Program-made: the position numbers and the translations under genes
Part shown: piece after piece, positions 1 through 6,321 of the stretch
How positions within the stretch are numbered: position 1 is the first letter of the stretch
Layout: every line of letters begins with the position of its first letter
Source of the DNA: Pediococcus sp.
GTDB lineage: Bacteria > Bacillota > Bacilli > Lactobacillales > Lactobacillaceae
Length of the DNA stretch: 8,010 nt
Direction of reading: 5' to 3'
Assembly: GCA_022712335.1 (NCBI GenBank)
Contig: JALAGR010000181.1
Span: 1 to 8,010, forward strand
The notes under the pieces: model-generated
What the model saw: only the letters and a program-made list of their open reading frames with translations
Databases searched by the model: none
What the model was told of the DNA's origin: nothing

Positions 1-41
1 GTAAAACCCAGACGTTGCTATCTTTTTAAATACATTATTTA

Positions 42-1859
42 CTATTCAACAGTTACACTCTTAGCTAAATTACGTGGTTGATCTACATTATAGCCTCGTT
101 GCAAACTAGCATAGTATGCCAGAAGTTGTGCTGCGATTACACTCACGAGGGGCATCAACATTTCATCAACAGCTGGTAACAAGATATCATCCGTTGAACT
201 AGCTAATTTTTCGCTAACCATGGTAATAACGTTTGCACCACGCGAGAGAACTTCTTGTAAGTTACTACGTGTATGGTCAGCCGTCTTCGATTGCGTAATA
301 ATTCCTATTACAGGTGTTCCATCTTCGATCAAAGCAATCGTTCCGTGCTTTAATTCTCCTGAAGCAAAACCTTCAGCTTGAATATATGAGATTTCTTTGA
401 GCTTCAATGCGGATTCAAGTGCAACATCGTAATCTAACCCACGCCCGATATAGAATGCGTTACGCGCATCTTGTAACGTTGCTTGAGCCAATTTTTCAAT
501 CTTACCCTTTTCATCAACCACCGTTTGAATTGCATTGGCTACCTTACTCAATTGTCCAGCAATATCGAAATCAACAGCTACTGGATTTGCTTTAGCACGC
601 CCCATGGCAACTGCTAGTAACGCTTCGACCGTGATTTGAGCTGTATATGCTTTGGTTGAAGCAACAGCAATTTCTGGACCAGCTTCTAGTGTTGCTGAGA
701 AGTTAGCTTCACGCGCTAAAGTTGAGTTAGCAACGTTAGTAATCGTCAGGCTAGGCTTTTGCCATTCATCGTTGACACGAACTAGTACTTGTCGACTATC
801 AGCAGTTTCTCCACTTTGGCTTAGGAAAATGAAGAATGCTTTATCTTCAATGATGGGATCATCGTAAGCAAATTCAGAAGCTAAAACAACTTCGGTTGGT
901 GTTTGGGTGAACTTTTCAAATAACTTCTTGCCCACTAAACCAGCGTGATAACTTGTTCCAGCACCAACAATGTAAAGCTTGGAAGCTTGGTTAATTTGCT
1001 TCAAAAGTTCTTGATCAAAATGAACATCACCAGCGTGGTCAAGGTATTTAGCTTCAATACGACGGATTACAGCGGGTTGTTCATCCACTTCCTTAAGCAT
1101 GTAGTATGGGTAAGTTCCCTTGTCAGCATCAGCTTGGTCGATATCTACGGTAAATGGTGCACGTTCGATTGTTTGACCGCTAAGATTGCTAATGGCAATG
1201 GCTTGAGGAGTAATTTTGACTACTTCGCCATCATGTAATTCTACGAATTGGTTGGTAACGTTGATCATTGCAAGTGCATCACTGCAGACAACGTTGAAAT
1301 CTTCTCCCACTCCAATTAAAAGAGGGCTCTTATTTTTAGCTACAAATAATGTTTCAGGCGTTTCGCGATCCATCAAAACAAATGCGTATGAAGAATCTTT
1401 TAACAAACTAATAGCCTTTTTGAAGGCTTGTTCAGTTTCCATTCCTTCTTTAGCAAAACGGTCGATTAGTTGAACAACTACTTCTGTATCCGTGTCACTT
1501 TGGAACGTAACATCTGATAGATAATCATTTTTAATTTCTTTAAAGTTTTGAATCACACCATTATGAACCAAATAAAAACGGTGGTCTTCTGAAAAATGAG
1601 GATGAGCATTTTCAATGCTTGGTACTCCATGGGTAGCCCAACGTGTATGACCAATTCCAGTTGTCCCCATTACATCATCTGTAATTTTTTCCTCAAGATT
1701 TTTAATTTTACCTTGAGCTTTAACTAGATGATCAATCCCATCAGCATTATTAACATAAATACCTGCAGAATCATATCCACGATATTCTAGTTTTTTAAGT
1801 CCATTCACTAATAGATTGGTTGTATCAGTTCTCCCTGTAACTCCTACGATTCCACACAT
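42..1859 (-). CDS. glmS: Glutamine--fructose-6-phosphate aminotransferase (isomerizing)
   Basis: This cytoplasmic enzyme converts fructose-6-phosphate and glutamine to glucosamine-6-phosphate and glutamate, the entry step to UDP-GlcNAc. The 605-residue length is normal for the family. The N-terminal glutaminase domain (about 1-220) starts MCGIVG, so Cys2 becomes the N-terminal nucleophile after Met removal. It also shows EYRGYDSAG (25-33), HTRWATHG (71-78) and HNG (99-101). Two SIS sugar-phosphate domains follow (about 285-425 and 455-595), with SQSGETADS (347-355) and the EGFASGELKHG segment (496-506). The C-terminus ends DQPRNLAKSVTVE, the conserved tail that closes over the active site. 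The ATG is preceded by GAGGTG eight bases upstream. The gene stands alone behind its own promoter, 216 bp after glmM and beyond the glmM terminator. It appears intact. No terminator is visible in the 41 bases left after its stop codon. Confidence 0.98.
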   Translation of the reverse strand: MCGIVGVTGRTDTTNLLVNGLKKLEYRGYDSAGIYVNNADGIDHLVKAQGKIKNLEEKITDDVMGTTGIGHTRWATHGVPSIENAHPHFSEDHRFYLVHNGVIQNFKEIKNDYLSDVTFQSDTDTEVVVQLIDRFAKEGMETEQAFKKAISLLKDSSYAFVLMDRETPETLFVAKNKSPLLIGVGEDFNVVCSDALAMINVTNQFVELHDGEVVKITPQAIAISNLSGQTIERAPFTVDIDQADADKGTYPYYMLKEVDEQPAVIRRIEAKYLDHAGDVHFDQELLKQINQASKLYIVGAGTSYHAGLVGKKLFEKFTQTPTEVVLASEFAYDDPIIEDKAFFIFLSQSGETADSRQVLVRVNDEWQKPSLTITNVANSTLAREANFSATLEAGPEIAVASTKAYTAQITVEALLAVAMGRAKANPVAVDFDIAGQLSKVANAIQTVVDEKGKIEKLAQATLQDARNAFYIGRGLDYDVALESALKLKEISYIQAEGFASGELKHGTIALIEDGTPVIGIITQSKTADHTRSNLQEVLSRGANVITMVSEKLASSTDDILLPAVDEMLMPLVSVIAAQLLAYYASLQRGYNVDQPRNLAKSVTVE

Positions 1860-1893
1860 ACTACCTGCACCTCTAAATTAATATATTTGTTTT

Positions 1894-1906
1894 TACCAAA
1901 TTGGTA
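1894..1906. promoter_or_regulatory. Candidate GntR/HutC-type operator, promoter-proximal copy (glmS)
   Basis: TACCAAATTGGTA is a perfect 6-bp inverted repeat around a central A. It lies about 8-20 bases downstream of the predicted glmS start point. It contains AATTGGTATA (1899-1908 with its flank), which recurs upstream of the promoter at 1965-1974. The ACCA/TGGT half-sites resemble the dre sites (core TGGTnTAnACCA) bound by NagR/DasR-type GntR regulators, which are known to control amino-sugar genes. Assignment to such a regulator is inference, because no regulator gene lies in the window. Read as a dre site, only one half is well conserved. Confidence 0.45.
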
Positions 1907-1921
1907 TAAATAACGATTCTT

Positions 1922-1950
1922 AATATATAACGCCTTTTAAGAATTGTCAA
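1922..1950 (-). promoter_or_regulatory. Sigma-A-type promoter of glmS
   Basis: On the minus strand the -35 is a perfect TTGACA (1950-1945). It is followed by a 17-bp spacer and the -10 element TATATT (1927-1922), five of six matches to TATAAT. The predicted start is near 1914-1916, giving a leader of about 55 nt before the glmS ATG. An 8-bp inverted repeat (ATTCTTAA/TTAAGAAT, 1916-1923 and 1937-1944) brackets the -10 element, and two operator-like sites flank the promoter. The layout suggests a strong but regulated promoter. Confidence 0.82.
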
Positions 1951-1964
1951 ACGTTATTGTTTCG

Positions 1965-1980
1965 AATTGGTATATATCAA
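1965..1980. promoter_or_regulatory. Candidate GntR/HutC-type (NagR/DasR-like) operator, upstream copy (glmS)
   Basis: AATTGGTATATATCAA contains TTGGTATATATCAA, an imperfect palindrome in which 12 of 14 positions are symmetric. On the minus strand, TGATATATACCA matches the dre core TGGTCTAGACCA at 9 of 12 positions. It sits about 15 bp upstream of the glmS -35 and 66 bp, roughly six helical turns, from the matching AATTGGTATA in the downstream copy. Glucosamine-responsive GntR regulators are known to control glmS in some streptococci. The same role here is inferred. Confidence 0.5.
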
Positions 1981-2018
1981 ACTCGGAAATAGGTATAGCA
2001 GCAATGTTTAGAGCACAT

Positions 2019-2055
2019 AAAAAAACTATGTCGAATTTTACTCCGACATAGTTTT
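2019..2055 (-). terminator. Rho-independent terminator of the cdaA-cdaR-glmM operon
   Basis: Arms AAAACTATGTCG (2022-2033) and CGACATAGTTTT (2044-2055) form a perfect 12-bp stem with a 10-nt loop. Read on the minus strand it is followed by seven Ts (2025-2019), partly shared with the stem. It begins 20 bp after the glmM stop and separates the operon from the glmS promoter. On the plus strand only four Ts follow, so activity in that direction should be weaker. Confidence 0.9.
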
Positions 2056-2075
2056 AAGAATTGATTTAAATTATA

Positions 2076-3437
2076 TTAGTCAGCGCCAACTTCACTTTTA
2101 ACTACGGCAACAATTCGATCAACGTATTGTCCCACAGTTTCTTCAGTTGGTGCTTCAGCCATGATTCTTAGTAAGTCTTCAGTACCTGAAGGACGAACCA
2201 ATACACGACCATCACCGTTCATTTCATCTTCAACCTTAGCAATAACATCCTTGATTGCTTGGTTTTCAAGAGCTAATTTCTTGTCTTGAACGCGAACGTT
2301 AACTAATTTTTGAGGATAAGTTGTAACATCAGCAGCTAGTTCGGATAACTTCTTACCCGTTTGCTTAACAACGTACATCAATTGAATTGCAGTCAACATA
2401 CCATCACCAGTTGTGTTGTGATCAAGAAAGACGATGTGTCCTGATTGTTCACCACCAAGGTTGTAACCGTCTTTTAGCATTTCTTCAACAACGTAACGGT
2501 CACCCACTTGAGTCTTAACGGAGTTCATATCATGAGCTTCTAAAGCCTTGTACAATCCCAAGTTACTCATAACTGTTGTAACAATTGTATCATCTTTCAA
2601 ACGGCCACGTTCACTAAGGAATTTACCACAGATGTACATAATTTTATCACCATCAATGATGTTTCCTAATTCATCAACCGCGATACAACGATCTCCATCA
2701 CCATCAAAAGCAACCCCCATGTCAGCGCCCTTTTCAAGTACAAACTTAGCAAGTACTTCAGGATGAGTTGAACCCACACCAGCATTGATGTTTAATCCAT
2801 CTGGGTTAGTTGCCATCGTATCAAATTCAGTATTTAAGTCTGCAAAAATTTGAGAAACGTAGTTGCTAGTTGCACCATTAGCGGCATCGACTGCGACATG
2901 CAAACCTTCCAAATCATCTGGAATTGTTTGTTCAAGAAAGGCCGTGTAGTTTAATCCACCTTCTGGATAATCTGTAACAGAACCAAGACCTGTTGATGAA
3001 GGACGAGGTAAGTTATCCTTGTCAGCATCTAAAAGTACTTCGATTTCAGCTTCAAGTTCATCTGAAAGTTTGTAGCCATCTGAACCGAAGAATTTGATTC
3101 CGTTGTCTTGCACTGGATTGTGAGATGCAGTAATCATAACACCAGCATCAGCTTCTTGTTTACGTACCAAGTAAGCTACACCTGGAGTTGTGACAACCCC
3201 CATATCCATAACTTCAATTCCTACTGAAAGTAATCCTGAAATCAAAGCATGTTTTAGTAGTTGACCTGAAATTCGTGTATCTCTTGAAACCAAGACACGT
3301 GGTTGTTGTTCGCCATCTTTAGCGTGCTTTGTTAACACGTATCCACCAGTACGGCCTAATTGAAATGCTAATTCTGGAGTTAATGTTTCATTTGCAATTC
3401 CTCGAACTCCATCAGTACCAAAATATTTTAATTTCAT
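2076..3437 (-). CDS. glmM: Phosphoglucosamine mutase
   Basis: GlmM interconverts glucosamine-6-phosphate and glucosamine-1-phosphate, supplying GlmU for UDP-GlcNAc synthesis. The 453-residue protein has the four-part alpha-D-phosphohexomutase layout. It starts FGTDGVRG (6-13). The phosphoserine loop is TASHNP (103-108), with Ser105 as the catalytic phosphoserine. The metal-binding loop is DGDGDR (245-250) and the sugar-binding loop is GEQSGH (329-334). The phosphate-binding loop is RPSGTE (415-420). In the last loop the next residue is Asp where many homologues have Pro. The ATG has AAGGAG ten bases upstream, and the start lies 18 bases after the cdaR stop. It is the last gene of the cdaA-cdaR-glmM operon. 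In B. subtilis, Lactococcus and Listeria, GlmM binds CdaA and lowers c-di-AMP synthesis, so co-transcription fits both enzyme and regulator roles. Confidence 0.98.
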   Translation of the reverse strand: MKLKYFGTDGVRGIANETLTPELAFQLGRTGGYVLTKHAKDGEQQPRVLVSRDTRISGQLLKHALISGLLSVGIEVMDMGVVTTPGVAYLVRKQEADAGVMITASHNPVQDNGIKFFGSDGYKLSDELEAEIEVLLDADKDNLPRPSSTGLGSVTDYPEGGLNYTAFLEQTIPDDLEGLHVAVDAANGATSNYVSQIFADLNTEFDTMATNPDGLNINAGVGSTHPEVLAKFVLEKGADMGVAFDGDGDRCIAVDELGNIIDGDKIMYICGKFLSERGRLKDDTIVTTVMSNLGLYKALEAHDMNSVKTQVGDRYVVEEMLKDGYNLGGEQSGHIVFLDHNTTGDGMLTAIQLMYVVKQTGKKLSELAADVTTYPQKLVNVRVQDKKLALENQAIKDVIAKVEDEMNGDGRVLVRPSGTEDLLRIMAEAPTEETVGQYVDRIVAVVKSEVGAD

Positions 3438-3455
3438 TGTTGATAATCTCCTTCG

Positions 3456-4388
3456 TTAATTCACCTGTGTATCTACATTTTCACTAGTATCGGCCGTATT
3501 CGTACTATCTGCAGCACTACTATCGGAAACCGTTGAATCTGAAGAATCAGTTGATGCATCCGCTACTGATTGAGTTGTATCATCTGAAGTAGTTGACGCG
3601 TCGCTTGAACTTGATTCTTCTGAGCTTGCTTTGGAGCTACTTTGATCACTAGTTGATTCTGAATTTTTCGCTTTCGTTTCCGATTTCTTAACCGGAATCG
3701 TAACGTTGACTGATTGCGGTGTGAGCACCACGTTTACAATGTTACCGTTTGCGTCTAGAGCTTGCAATACTGTTCGAGCAGAAATATCCTCTGTAGCGTT
3801 GCTAGGAACATTGATATCTGCTACCACTTGCGAGATACGTTCAATATCGGCAGCTGAACCGGTTGCTTGGACGTTAGTCGTCGATGACTTAACATTCCCC
3901 ATCGTATAACCCTCTTTGACCATGTTGGTGTCATAACGATAACGTATTTCAAAGTCTTTAGTTTTGCGTTTCGCAATTGAAATCTTCGCCGTCTCCGGAT
4001 TGATTTTATACTTAATATCTTTGCCTAAGCCCGTAACTCGATATTTAACGGTATGTTCACCTGACTTGTAGTCTTGTAAATCCAAATATACTTTAAAATT
4101 ACGAGTATTCGTTAACGTAGTTACCATGGCACTCGTCCCTGATAAAGTCACTTTGACGTTTTCCCGGTAGCCACTAACAACGTATTTAGAAGTATTCACA
4201 TCTAAATCAACCGGCATCGAAATTGTAGCAGTTTTAGTAGACATTAAAGCTGAATTATTTTGATTTGAATCGCTCCCAGATATACGAGTCGATGTTAAAT
4301 GATCGGTCTTTACGTATGCAAAAAGAAGGACGGCTAGAATCAACGCTACTAAACGATATCCCAAATTTTGAGTAAAAAGCTTTTTCAT
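3456..4388 (-). CDS. cdaR: CdaR (YbbR-domain) membrane regulator of c-di-AMP synthesis
   Basis: CdaR is a membrane-anchored extracytoplasmic protein that modulates the diadenylate cyclase CdaA in related Firmicutes. One membrane segment lies at about residues 10-27 after a short Lys-containing N-terminus, so most of the chain should face outside. Two YbbR-type beta-rich repeats follow, at about 53-139 and 144-233; these boundaries are estimates. From about residue 236 to the end, some 75 residues are low-complexity Ser/Asp/Thr/Ala with a net acidic charge and no LPxTG sorting signal. At 310 residues it is much shorter than the B. subtilis protein, which has four YbbR domains. Its ATG directly follows the cdaA stop (TAAATG), with a GGGGG Shine-Dalgarno inside the end of cdaA, which suggests coupled translation. 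It is also annotated as ybbR in many genomes. Confidence 0.93.
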   Translation of the reverse strand: MKKLFTQNLGYRLVALILAVLLFAYVKTDHLTSTRISGSDSNQNNSALMSTKTATISMPVDLDVNTSKYVVSGYRENVKVTLSGTSAMVTTLTNTRNFKVYLDLQDYKSGEHTVKYRVTGLGKDIKYKINPETAKISIAKRKTKDFEIRYRYDTNMVKEGYTMGNVKSSTTNVQATGSAADIERISQVVADINVPSNATEDISARTVLQALDANGNIVNVVLTPQSVNVTIPVKKSETKAKNSESTSDQSSSKASSEESSSSDASTTSDDTTQSVADASTDSSDSTVSDSSAADSTNTADTSENVDTQVN

Positions 4389-5240
4389 TTAGTGTCGCCC
4401 CCTTTTCCCTTTAAAGAACGACGAAACGTTTTCTACAACAGATGCAAAGAATGGTGTAGGACCTTCATCTTCAGTAATTAACTGAGTTCGGAAGTACTTC
4501 AAATATGATTCTTGTGACATACCACGAATCAATTCACCATCTTTCATGATCGAAACTTCTCCAGTTTCTTCTGAAACGACGATCGTAAGCGCATCGGTAA
4601 CTTCACTCATCCCCACCGCAGCTCGGTGACGAGTTCCTAATTCTTTCGGAATCAGGTTACTTTGTGATAACGGTAAATACGCCGCGGCTACCGCAATTTT
4701 ATCATTTTTAATGATAACAGCTCCATCATGTAATGGAGTGTTAGGGATGAAAATGTTGATCAATAGCTCTCCTGAAACATCTGCATCCAAAGGAATCCCA
4801 GTTTCAATGTAATCATCCAAACCAGTTTCCATTTGAATTGAAATTAGAGCACCAATCCGTCGCTTAGCCATATACTGAATCGCTTTATCTAAGGACTGGA
4901 TCAACTTTTCTTCCGCTTCATTTTGTGAATGGTTCTTAGAAAAGAGCGAACCGCGACCAAGATGCTCTAACCCACGCCGAATTTCCGGCTGGAAGATTAT
5001 CACCATGGCAATTACTCCCCAGTTAATCACCTGGTTCATAATCCAATACACAGTGCTCAATCCAATATACCAACTACCAACCATAATAATTACGATTACA
5101 ATTATTCCACGGAATAACTGGACCGCTTTCGTCCCTCGAAGCAACATAATTAGCTCGTAAATCACAAACCAAACAACAATTATATCGACAAAATTGATAA
5201 AGTTACTCCACGTCAATAGTTGGGACCAATTTATATCCAT
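4389..5240 (-). CDS. cdaA: Diadenylate cyclase (c-di-AMP synthase)
   Basis: CdaA condenses two ATP molecules into cyclic di-AMP, the second messenger that controls potassium and osmolyte balance and cell-wall stability. From the ATG it has 283 residues, close to the 273 of B. subtilis CdaA. Three N-terminal membrane segments lie at about 18-34, 43-60 and 63-83. The cytoplasmic DAC domain follows, with the catalytic DGA (172-174, in LHDGAVII) and the nucleotide-binding RHR (204-206, in GTRHRAAVG). A longer reading from a TTG at 5255 would add five residues (MGGTV), but that codon overlaps the Shine-Dalgarno GGGAGGG, which sits just upstream of the ATG at 5240. I therefore chose the ATG. It is the first gene of the operon with cdaR and glmM, behind its own extended -10 promoter. 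Both active-site motifs are intact. Confidence 0.96.
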   Translation of the reverse strand: MDINWSQLLTWSNFINFVDIIVVWFVIYELIMLLRGTKAVQLFRGIIVIVIIMVGSWYIGLSTVYWIMNQVINWGVIAMVIIFQPEIRRGLEHLGRGSLFSKNHSQNEAEEKLIQSLDKAIQYMAKRRIGALISIQMETGLDDYIETGIPLDADVSGELLINIFIPNTPLHDGAVIIKNDKIAVAAAYLPLSQSNLIPKELGTRHRAAVGMSEVTDALTIVVSEETGEVSIMKDGELIRGMSQESYLKYFRTQLITEDEGPTPFFASVVENVSSFFKGKRGRH

Positions 5241-5271
5241 AACCGTCCCTCCCAAATTTTATTCAACGACA

Positions 5272-5299
5272 ATTATACCATGGACCTTATATTCGTCAT
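5272..5299 (-). promoter_or_regulatory. Extended -10 promoter of the cdaA-cdaR-glmM operon
   Basis: On the minus strand TGGTATAAT gives a consensus -10 (TATAAT, 5277-5272) with the TGn extension. A weak -35, ATGACG (5299-5294), lies 16 bp upstream. The predicted start is near 5265, about 25 nt before the cdaA ATG at 5240. The promoter sits between the murB terminator and cdaA, so the operon can be expressed separately from murB. Confidence 0.72.
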
Positions 5300-5309
5300 G
5301 TTGATTTCG

Positions 5310-5355
5310 AACAAAGAAGAGTTTAGAAAATCAAGTTATTTTTCTAAACTCTTCT
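5310..5355 (-). terminator. Rho-independent terminator of murB
   Basis: Arms AGAAGAGTTTAGAAAA (5315-5330) and TTTTCTAAACTCTTCT (5340-5355) pair perfectly over 16 bp around a 9-nt loop. On the minus strand the end of the stem and its flank read TTCTTTGTT, a modest T-rich tract. The plus-strand exit (AAATATACC) lacks one. It begins 15 bp after the murB stop and ends just before the cdaA promoter. The imperfect T tract may allow some read-through into cdaA. Confidence 0.78.
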
Positions 5356-5370
5356 AAATATACCAATTAA

Positions 5371-6273
5371 CTATTTTTCTTCACCAATGATACGAACTTC
5401 GGTTTCAAGTTCGACACCAAATTGTTTTAAGACTGTCGCTTGGACGTGGTGAATCACATCCATATAGTCTGTAGCGGTTGCGCCACCGACGTTAATAATG
5501 AAACCAGCATGTTTCATTGAAACTTGAGCTCCGCCAACTGTGAAGCCTTGGAGCCCTGCTTCGTGAATCAATTTTCCAGTAAAATATCCCGTTGGACGCT
5601 TGAATACACTTCCACACGATGGATATTCTAGCGGTTGCTTAGAAGCACGAAGACGATTTAATTCATCCATTCGAGAACGAATCTTATTTGCATCTCCAGC
5701 GCGCAGCTTGAAGGTCGCTGAAAGCACAACATCTTGGTGATCTTGCACACTACTATGACGATATCCAAAATCGAGTTCGCGATTGTCTAAGCGCTTGATT
5801 TCACCATCACGCGTAAGAACTTCCGCACTCGCAAGCACTTCACTGATTTCACCATCGTAAGCACCCGCATTCATGAACACTGCGCCCCCGATTGATCCTG
5901 GGATTCCGGCAGCAAATTCCAGTCCAGTCAAGCCTGCTTGATAAGCTACTTCCGTTGTTTGAATCAACGCTGCACCTGCTTCAGCAACCACTTGATTACC
6001 ATTGACTTGAATATCATCCATTTTAGTTAAAATTAATGTTAATCCACGAATTCCACCATCACGCACAATTAAATTACTGGCATTTCCAATAATGGTTAAC
6101 GGCGTATCCGTTTCTTTTGCCCAAAGCACTAATTGCTTGGTTTCCGTAACTGACTTTGGAAATACTAATAAATCAGCTGGACCACCCGTTTGGGTATTGG
6201 TGTATTTTGACAAAGGCTCATGTTCTAAAACTTGAACCTCCGGAAATGCATCGGTTATTGATCGATCCATCAT
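5371..6273 (-). CDS. murB: UDP-N-acetylenolpyruvoylglucosamine reductase
   Basis: MurB is a cytoplasmic FAD enzyme that uses NADPH to reduce UDP-GlcNAc-enolpyruvate to UDP-MurNAc, the second committed step of peptidoglycan precursor synthesis. The 300-residue length fits the shorter Firmicute type (type II). FAD-binding motifs are [10 protein letters not shown] (25-34), [12 protein letters not shown] (63-74) and the [21 protein letters not shown] region (122-142). YRHSS lies at 171-175. The proton-donor loop is [10 protein letters not shown] (218-227), with Ser222 the likely donor. Near the end, Glu292 in ETEVRIIG corresponds to the conserved catalytic Glu. GAGGGG precedes two tandem ATG codons. 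The first is used here with a 5-base spacing, but the second, 8 bases away, is equally plausible. It follows the oxidoreductase gene by 48 bp and ends at a strong hairpin before cdaA. Confidence 0.97.
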   Translation of the reverse strand: MMDRSITDAFPEVQVLEHEPLSKYTNTQTGGPADLLVFPKSVTETKQLVLWAKETDTPLTIIGNASNLIVRDGGIRGLTLILTKMDDIQVNGNQVVAEAGAALIQTTEVAYQAGLTGLEFAAGIPGSIGGAVFMNAGAYDGEISEVLASAEVLTRDGEIKRLDNRELDFGYRHSSVQDHQDVVLSATFKLRAGDANKIRSRMDELNRLRASKQPLEYPSCGSVFKRPTGYFTGKLIHEAGLQGFTVGGAQVSMKHAGFIINVGGATATDYMDVIHHVQATVLKQFGVELETEVRIIGEEK

Positions 6274-6321
6274 ACTTTCCCCTCTTACTTTTTCATTCTT
6301 TTCATCTTAAAATCTCTTAAT

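Noticed and set aside
407..1473. Plus-strand open frames of 62-97 codons opposite glmS
   Set aside because: They lie wholly antisense to a strongly supported gene, show no recognisable domain and have no convincing ribosome binding sites; they are shadows of the glmS reading frame.
1860..2018. glmS ribozyme or another riboswitch in the glmS leader
   Set aside because: The predicted leader is about 55 nt and AT-rich, and the recognisable dyads are better explained as promoter operators than as a folded RNA core.
2548..2766. Plus-strand open frame of 72 codons opposite glmM
   Set aside because: It is antisense to a conserved region of glmM that includes the metal-binding loop, and its product has no protein-like features.
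3456..3690. Nucleotide repeat array in the cdaR tail region
   Set aside because: The low complexity is at the protein level. Ser, Asp and Thr codons vary and I see no exact tandem unit.
3706..3909. Plus-strand open frame of 67 codons opposite cdaR
   Set aside because: It is a shadow of the cdaR coding sequence with no ribosome binding site or homology that I recognise.
4389..5255. Longer CdaA starting at TTG 5255 (MGGTVMDIN)
   Set aside because: The extra codons overlap the GGGAGGG Shine-Dalgarno, which is properly spaced for the ATG at 5240. The ATG form also matches the usual family start.
6280..6306. Six-codon mini-ORF MKRMKK between the oxidoreductase gene and murB
   Set aside because: It has no good ribosome binding site of its own, and an A-rich, purine-rich leader gives such codons easily. 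No attenuator hairpin accompanies it.
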